From Bacteroidaceae bacterium (GTDB lineage Bacteria; Bacteroidota; Bacteroidia; Bacteroidales; Bacteroidaceae): a DNA stretch of 16,295 nt. The notes under the pieces are model-generated. The model was not told the origin of the DNA. It made no database searches and saw only the letters and a program-made list of their open reading frames with translations. The stretch is from positions 1 to 16,295 of the forward strand of contig JAILIJ010000125.1 in assembly GCA_024695315.1 (NCBI GenBank). The letters are read 5' to 3'. How positions within the stretch are numbered: position 1 is the stretch's first letter; each line of letters opens with the position of its first letter. The position numbers and the translations under genes are program-made. Positions 12,679 to 16,295 of this stretch are shown here, in pieces.

Positions 12679-13185
12679 TTGAATCAATATAGTTATGTTG
12701 TTAGGCCTGCAGAAGTGTCTGACATTCCGAAAATGCAATTTCTGTTTGCAAAAGCAAAGGAAATAATGCGAGCGAGTGGAAATATGCACCAGTGGAATAA
12801 TGGCTATCCAACGGATGAGCAGCTAAAACAAGATATTGGACTTGGACATAGCTTTATCATGTTGAGTGATGACGAACCTGTGGCTACTTTTGCCCTTATA
12901 ATAGGACCTGATCCTACTTACAAAATTATTTATAATGGGAAGTGGATTGATGATGTAATGGAGTATGGCACTATACATAGAATTGCATCGTTGCCACAAT
13001 ATAAAGGTATAGCGCAGACTGCATTCGATTTTGCATGGACAAAAGTCCATAATCTACGAGTGGACACACATAGAGATAATACCATTATGCAGCATGTTGT
13101 TGAAAAATATGGATTTAAATATTGTGGAATAATACATCTTGCTAATGGTGATGAGAGGCTTGCCTATCAAAAGATAAAGAAATAA
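12679..13185 (+). CDS. GNAT-family N-acetyltransferase
   Basis: 168 residues from a TTG start. Upstream in frame there is only TAA 12661 and no ATG/GTG, and the first ATG inside (Met19) would remove the first conserved strand (YSYVVRPAEVSDIPKMQFLF). The GNAT fold is seen as the N-terminal RPAEVSDI motif and helix, then DDEPVATFALIIG, then the acetyl-CoA loop region IHRIASLPQYKGIAQTAFDFAW at about 99-120, which lacks the usual GxGxG/A pattern. NLRVDTHRDNTIMQHVVEKY and FKYCGIIHLANGDERLAYQKI form the C-terminal half, typical of uncharacterised Bacteroidales acetyltransferases. The substrate is unknown. The gene shares an operon with the small acidic protein upstream and ends before a bidirectional terminator. 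Confidence 0.85.
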   Translation: MNQYSYVVRPAEVSDIPKMQFLFAKAKEIMRASGNMHQWNNGYPTDEQLKQDIGLGHSFIMLSDDEPVATFALIIGPDPTYKIIYNGKWIDDVMEYGTIHRIASLPQYKGIAQTAFDFAWTKVHNLRVDTHRDNTIMQHVVEKYGFKYCGIIHLANGDERLAYQKIKK

Positions 13186-13273
13186 ATACAGATAAAAAAA
13201 GAAATGAATACCTTTCCTTTCATACATTAATTTTAAATTCTAAAAAAAACTAAATTCAACGTTTTAAAATGAA

Positions 13274-13304
13274 AAAAGAGGGTGTAAAACATACATCCTC
13301 TTTT
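13274..13304. terminator. bidirectional rho-independent terminator
   Basis: AAAAGAGGGTGT (13274-13285) pairs with ACATCCTCTTTT (13293-13304): 12 pairs with one G.T and a 7-nt loop. A/T runs on both sides serve the plus-strand acetyltransferase gene and the convergent gene at 13332-13745. Confidence 0.85.
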
Positions 13305-13331
13305 ATTATTCAATATGTTACATTCTGTTTT

Positions 13332-13745
13332 TTACTGAAGGTTGTACTTGTCCAAATCTGCAGAAGTCTTAATTTCTGGAGTTGCAGGAACAACGAGGTT
13401 GATGACAACAGAATTGTTATCGAGAACTTCAGCTGATCTTGAATAGAAACGGAGAATACCATTCTTTACTGTGTAACGGATAGACTTTTCTGCCTGCTTG
13501 TCAAGAGCAACTACATTTACACCATAGTTGTTACCTTTGATAATACGTACACGTGCAGGAACATCAATCTGAGCTACTTCGTAAGCATCAACATTTACAA
13601 CGTTGACATTACCATTCTTGTCGAACTTTGTTTCTGCGATTGTGTAAGTTGTTGTCTTTGTTTCCTTAGAATTCTTTGTCTCGGAATTTGCATTTGCTGC
13701 AATAGCCATAAGCATTGCGCATGCGAACATAATTGACTTTCTCAT
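13332..13745 (-). CDS. small exported protein, possible GIN/DUF2807-like domain
   Basis: 137 residues with a signal peptide MRKSIMFACAMLMAIAANA, cleaved before NSETK. The mature part has a Thr/Lys-rich spacer and then DAYEVAQIDVPARVRIIKG, NYGVNVVALDKQAEKSIRYT and VKNGILRFYSR. The pattern (residue linking to identity, a positively charged loop, then a VKNGxLxFY strand) resembles the opening of DUF2807/GIN auto-transporter-adhesin-like domains, here short and without the long beta-helix. It ends VPATPEIKTSADLDKYNLQ. It is probably periplasmic or surface-associated, role unknown. It is monocistronic: its own promoter (13863-13894), a structured leader, and a shared terminator. The domain call is tentative. 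Confidence 0.7.
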   Translation of the reverse strand: MRKSIMFACAMLMAIAANANSETKNSKETKTTTYTIAETKFDKNGNVNVVNVDAYEVAQIDVPARVRIIKGNNYGVNVVALDKQAEKSIRYTVKNGILRFYSRSAEVLDNNSVVINLVVPATPEIKTSADLDKYNLQ

Positions 13746-13862
13746 AACCTAAAAATCTTTTTACCTATGGGACCTTCTTGTTCTGTTAATCTGTCCCATA
13801 CTTTGTTAATTATTTATTATCCTTGGGCATCTTTTTAATACCCCTTATCCTTTAATTCGCAG
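13746..13862 (-). promoter_or_regulatory. structured leader with 8-bp hairpin and tiny ORFs
   Basis: In the leader of about 110 nt, TATGGGAC (13800-13793) pairs perfectly with GTCCCATA (13773-13766) around 19 nt. A short frame starting in the first arm reads MGQINRTRRSHR (13761-13799), and an even shorter MPKDNK frame lies upstream of it. The hairpin ends 20 nt before the start codon. It could affect translation; none of this is proven. Confidence 0.35.
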
Positions 13863-13894
13863 CAAAGTTAGTGACTATATTTTAATCGTTCCAA
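13863..13894 (-). promoter_or_regulatory. promoter of the small exported protein gene
   Basis: On the minus strand TTGG (13891-13894), a 20-nt spacer and TAACTTTG (13863-13870) fit the consensus. A near-palindrome GTTGATAATTATTAAC lies farther upstream at 13931-13946. The rest of the gap to 14062 holds nothing recognisable. Confidence 0.75.
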
Positions 13895-14062
13895 CTATTT
13901 TTAAAGGAAAATTCTATTTTTCTTTCTTTTGTTGATAATTATTAACGATTTTGCTATTTTGTCAAGTGAAAATGCTTGTAAAAATACATGTGTGTACGAC
14001 AACAACACATCAAAATATCATTTTATATTACAAAATGTCTATTAGTTTTGGATATGTGAAGA

Positions 14063-14554
14063 CTATAAAATCTCGCGTGCAATCCATGCGCATGCTTCTG
14101 CATCAGCGAGAGCATGGTGGTGTCTTTTTAAATCGTATCCACATTCAGCAGCTACAGTATCTAATTTGTGATTTTCTAAATATGGGAATTTTCGTCTTGC
14201 AACGCATAGCGTATCGTAAAAGTCATAGTCCGGATAGTCCATTTGGTAGATTCTAAATACGGCCTTTAAGCAGCTTTCATCAAAAGGCCTATTGTGAGCA
14301 ACGAGGGGGAGACCTTTGATTAAAGGCTCGATTTGTGCCCATACTTTAGGGAAAACGGGTGCGTCATCAGTATCTTTGTGACACAGTCCATGTACCTGAG
14401 AACATCTGTAGTTATAATAGTTAGGCTCAGGTTGGATAAGAGAGTAAAATGTGTCTGTTATCTGCCCATTACGAACTACGACGATTCCCACGGAACATAC
14501 GGAGGTACGTACGGTATTAGCCGTTTCAAAATCTATTGCTGCAAAATCCTTCAT
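14063..14554 (-). CDS. DEDDh 3'-5' exonuclease (DnaQ/epsilon-like)
   Basis: 163 residues, essentially only the RNase T/DNA polymerase III epsilon exonuclease domain. Catalytic motifs are all visible. Exo I is AAIDFETA with Asp8 and Glu10. Exo II is VAHNRPFDESCL with Asp92. Exo III is HHHALADAEACA with His146 (general base, five residues before) and Asp151. It should remove nucleotides from 3' ends of DNA or RNA using two metal ions. It lacks the polymerase-binding tail of the replicative epsilon subunit and resembles the short DnaQ-like exonucleases often annotated in Bacteroidota, so a repair or RNA-trimming role is as likely as proofreading. It begins 59 nt after the TlpA-like gene on the same strand with no promoter visible between, so the two are probably co-transcribed. 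Confidence 0.9.
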   Translation of the reverse strand: MKDFAAIDFETANTVRTSVCSVGIVVVRNGQITDTFYSLIQPEPNYYNYRCSQVHGLCHKDTDDAPVFPKVWAQIEPLIKGLPLVAHNRPFDESCLKAVFRIYQMDYPDYDFYDTLCVARRKFPYLENHKLDTVAAECGYDLKRHHHALADAEACAWIAREIL

Positions 14555-14613
14555 TTTCCTCTTTTTAGATGTAACTTTAAAATGAAAATCTGATTTAGTA
14601 TATTCTACGAATT

Positions 14614-15750
14614 TTATTTCAGTTTCTCAAGATAAGATTCAATTATATCCACTCCTGAAGGATTGGCAATAACTTTTCCATCGGGAGAAAGTAAGAGATA
14701 GTAAGGAACACCAATAATTTGATATTTTTCCATCAAGTCCTTCATACCTTGTGAAGTAAGACAATACTGTGTCCATGGCATTTGATCTTTCTGCATGGCG
14801 TTGTGCCATGCATCAGAATTCTCATCGGCAGAAACAGATATTATTTCTAACCATTCGTGTGGATATTTGCTATAATATTCCTTGAGTTTTGGTGTTCCTG
14901 CACGACATATTCCACACCATGAAGCCCAAAAATCAATTAGGAGATATTTACCCTCATATTTTTTCACAATATCAGCTAATTGACATCTTTCACCCATGGG
15001 TGTTATCATATCGAGGTCAACAATAGGGTTACCATTTGCGGTAAGACGTGCGGCTTCTAGACGATGTACAAAATTATTGTATCGTTGCTTGTCGCTTGGA
15101 CAATCCTTGATTGTTTTGCCGAGAATGTCAATTTGTTCTACAGAAAGGTTATATCCATTGGTAAGTTTTTCGCATGCCAAATTAATAGCCACAGGTGAAG
15201 TTGGATGATTTGTTATGAAGTCCAATTCTATTTTTGCAAGGGTATCAATATTTGGCTCAAATTCAGTAATGCCATGTTTTATTTTTGCACTATTAAGGTC
15301 ATTGAAGTCCTTCTGCGCTTGTCCTCCTTCAATGATGCAATCTTTTGTAAGTGGAGCATCTGTAAGTAGCGAGTATTTAGGTGTCTTTATAACGTATTCT
15401 GCAGGCTCCAGCCACATAGTTGTATAAGTCCAATGTACTTGTTTATAGTTATTCTTTGCAGCCTTGTCTCCAAGCATGTCAAGGTTGTTTGTGATTAAAG
15501 TGACCTTTTGGGGATGATCGACATAACCACTAATAAAAAATTCTCCATTTTTCTTTACTGTTGTTGTGGCTATTTCTGAGTCATCAAATGAGTTTGGATC
15601 TTTATGCTCGGCTGTAAGGATGGATATTGTAACACCTTTTTTCAAACCGGACATTTTTCCACGTATGCAGAAATTGTCTTGCTGTGCAGATAATTCAGTA
15701 CAGCATATCCATATTGAAAATATAAGTATTTTTGAGAATAATCTATTCAT
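14614..15750 (-). CDS. TlpA-family thioredoxin-like protein with N-terminal DUF4369
   Basis: 378 residues. A signal peptide (MNRLFSKILIFSIWICCTELSA) sends it to the periplasm or outer envelope. The N-terminal region (about 27-125, FCIRGKMSGLKKGVTISIL and following) fits DUF4369. A helical middle (140-240) follows, and the C-terminal thioredoxin-fold domain (about 243-378) has the redox motif FWASWCGICRAG with Cys279 and Cys282. A cis-proline segment IIGVPYYLLLSPDGKVI completes the fold. Bacteroidota carry many such proteins, thought to reduce disulfides of exported proteins or respond to oxidative stress. CGIC is slightly unlike the common CGPC/CxPC, which may tune the redox potential. A terminator of the upstream gene ends only 22 nt before its start, leaving no room for a clear promoter, so it may depend on read-through. 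Confidence 0.9.
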   Translation of the reverse strand: MNRLFSKILIFSIWICCTELSAQQDNFCIRGKMSGLKKGVTISILTAEHKDPNSFDDSEIATTTVKKNGEFFISGYVDHPQKVTLITNNLDMLGDKAAKNNYKQVHWTYTTMWLEPAEYVIKTPKYSLLTDAPLTKDCIIEGGQAQKDFNDLNSAKIKHGITEFEPNIDTLAKIELDFITNHPTSPVAINLACEKLTNGYNLSVEQIDILGKTIKDCPSDKQRYNNFVHRLEAARLTANGNPIVDLDMITPMGERCQLADIVKKYEGKYLLIDFWASWCGICRAGTPKLKEYYSKYPHEWLEIISVSADENSDAWHNAMQKDQMPWTQYCLTSQGMKDLMEKYQIIGVPYYLLLSPDGKVIANPSGVDIIESYLEKLK

Positions 15751-15772
15751 ACTTTTATTTGTATTTTATAGG

Positions 15773-15820
15773 AAAAAGTGATGGTGAAACAATAAATATC
15801 AATGTTATTCCACCATCACT
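15773..15820 (-). terminator. rho-independent terminator (or attenuator) between surface-protein and TlpA-like genes
   Basis: AGTGATGGTG/CACCATCACT arms (15811-15820 and 15777-15786) with an inner AATAA/TTATT stem, followed by TTTTT on the minus strand. It directly precedes the next start codon. Confidence 0.75.
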
Positions 15821-15834
15821 ATGTTTATGTTATT

Positions 15835-16295
15835 TTATAAGAACCTTTTGCCGTTAATGATGTTGAGGCCCTTAATAGGAACTCCTACTTTCTGGCCGTT
15901 GATAGTGTAAATGCCAATAAAATTAATATTCTTGTCTGGCATTACATTTATAATGGCATCAGGATCCTCCTCTACCTGAATCTTAATCATGTCTGGTAGT
16001 GGGTATTGGACACCTTCAGTAAGTACGAGGTAGCATGAGTTTGCTTCAACAGTACCTGATGTGGCTTTTACGAATGCATCGTCCTTGAAAACATAGTAAA
16101 TGAGGTTATTGCTATTATTATCCTGCTTAGGGAGCGATTCAATGTTGATAGATCCAGATGCTGTTCCCACTAAGTATGTGTCAATTGGTAATAATTGATC
16201 TTCTGGTGTGTTATTAGGTAATATAATAGTCTTGACTCCTTCTCCGTAAAGAATTACACCAGTGTTAGGATAGTAATCGCTGAATGTAGTTTCTA
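15835..16295 (-). CDS. surface/secreted protein, C-terminal part (cut by window edge)
   Basis: The frame is open from the right edge to TAA 15835, giving at least 152 residues; the N-terminus is outside. The visible part contains YYPNTGVILYGEGVKTIILP, then IDTYLVGTASGSINIESL, then LIYYVFKDDAFVKA and TVEANSCYLVLTEGVQYP. This matches the C-terminal beta-sandwich pattern (proper anchoring of NTGVILxG and ANxxYLxL) found in many Prevotella surface proteins. The tail GIYTINGQKVGVPIKG, then LNIINGKRFL, is close to the C-terminal signature (YTIDGRKV, KGLYIVNGKK) used widely in this genus and likely involved in export or surface anchoring. The effector domain is unknown. The preceding GTG at 16170 is internal, not the start. 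Confidence 0.8.
   Translation of the reverse strand, partial: ETTFSDYYPNTGVILYGEGVKTIILPNNTPEDQLLPIDTYLVGTASGSINIESLPKQDNNSNNLIYYVFKDDAFVKATSGTVEANSCYLVLTEGVQYPLPDMIKIQVEEDPDAIINVMPDKNINFIGIYTINGQKVGVPIKGLNIINGKRFL

Noticed and set aside
13951..14256. 101-codon plus-strand frame opposite the exonuclease
   Set aside because: The minus strand carries all DEDDh motifs; the plus frame is a shadow.
1..16295. CRISPR array, tRNA/rRNA, insertion sequence, prophage or restriction genes
   Set aside because: No regularly spaced 20-40-nt direct repeats, no tRNA-like cloverleaf with CCA end, no transposase, integrase or phage proteins were found on either strand.

Overview
The window looks like a chromosomal segment of a Bacteroidota bacterium, most likely Prevotella/Segatella or a close relative. 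Supporting signs are repeated promoters of the Bacteroidota type (a -33 TTTG-like box about 20 bp upstream of a TAnnTTTG -7 box), sigma/anti-sigma modules and outer-membrane proteins typical of the phylum, a DUF4369-TlpA protein, a decayed TonB-dependent receptor, and a surface protein ending in a C-terminal tail common in Prevotella. The DNA is fairly AT-rich. I see no tRNA, rRNA, CRISPR array, insertion sequence or prophage gene.

Region 1 (1-3302, minus strand) is regulatory. An ECF sigma factor (2742-3302) overlaps by 4 nt a 492-residue protein (1267-2745). That protein appears to carry a cytoplasmic anti-sigma-like N-terminus, one inner-membrane helix, a long disordered periplasmic linker and an outer-membrane beta-barrel, so one polypeptide may touch three compartments. 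It matches the dual membrane-spanning anti-sigma (Dma) architecture described in Bacteroides thetaiotaomicron. Downstream lie a terminator, an AC-skewed gene-free stretch, a small lipoprotein gene (104-535) and the first 33 codons of a second ECF sigma factor running off the window edge.

Region 2 (3303-7896) is metabolic: a BetT-like choline/betaine (BCCT) transporter and a threonine ammonia-lyase, both on the minus strand. The transporter has a strong promoter and a roughly 120-nt leader that can form mutually exclusive helices, a candidate cis-regulatory RNA.

Region 3 (7897-9647, plus strand) holds an Xre-type HTH regulator preceded by an overlapping 12-codon reading frame, and an unrecognised small secreted protein.

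Region 4 (9648-11274) is about 1.6 kb without a conventional gene but dense in signals: two members of a three-copy hairpin element (the third is at 3958-4140), two good promoters, several terminators and short ORFs. One unit (10877-11098) has its own promoter, a 5' hairpin covering a start codon, a 28-codon ORF, 11-nt tandem repeats and a terminator.

Region 5 (11275-16295) contains a receptor pseudogene with three in-frame stops, a small acidic protein plus GNAT acetyltransferase pair, and then minus-strand genes: a small exported GIN-like protein, a DEDDh exonuclease, a TlpA-type thioredoxin with DUF4369, and the C-terminal part of a Prevotella-type surface protein.
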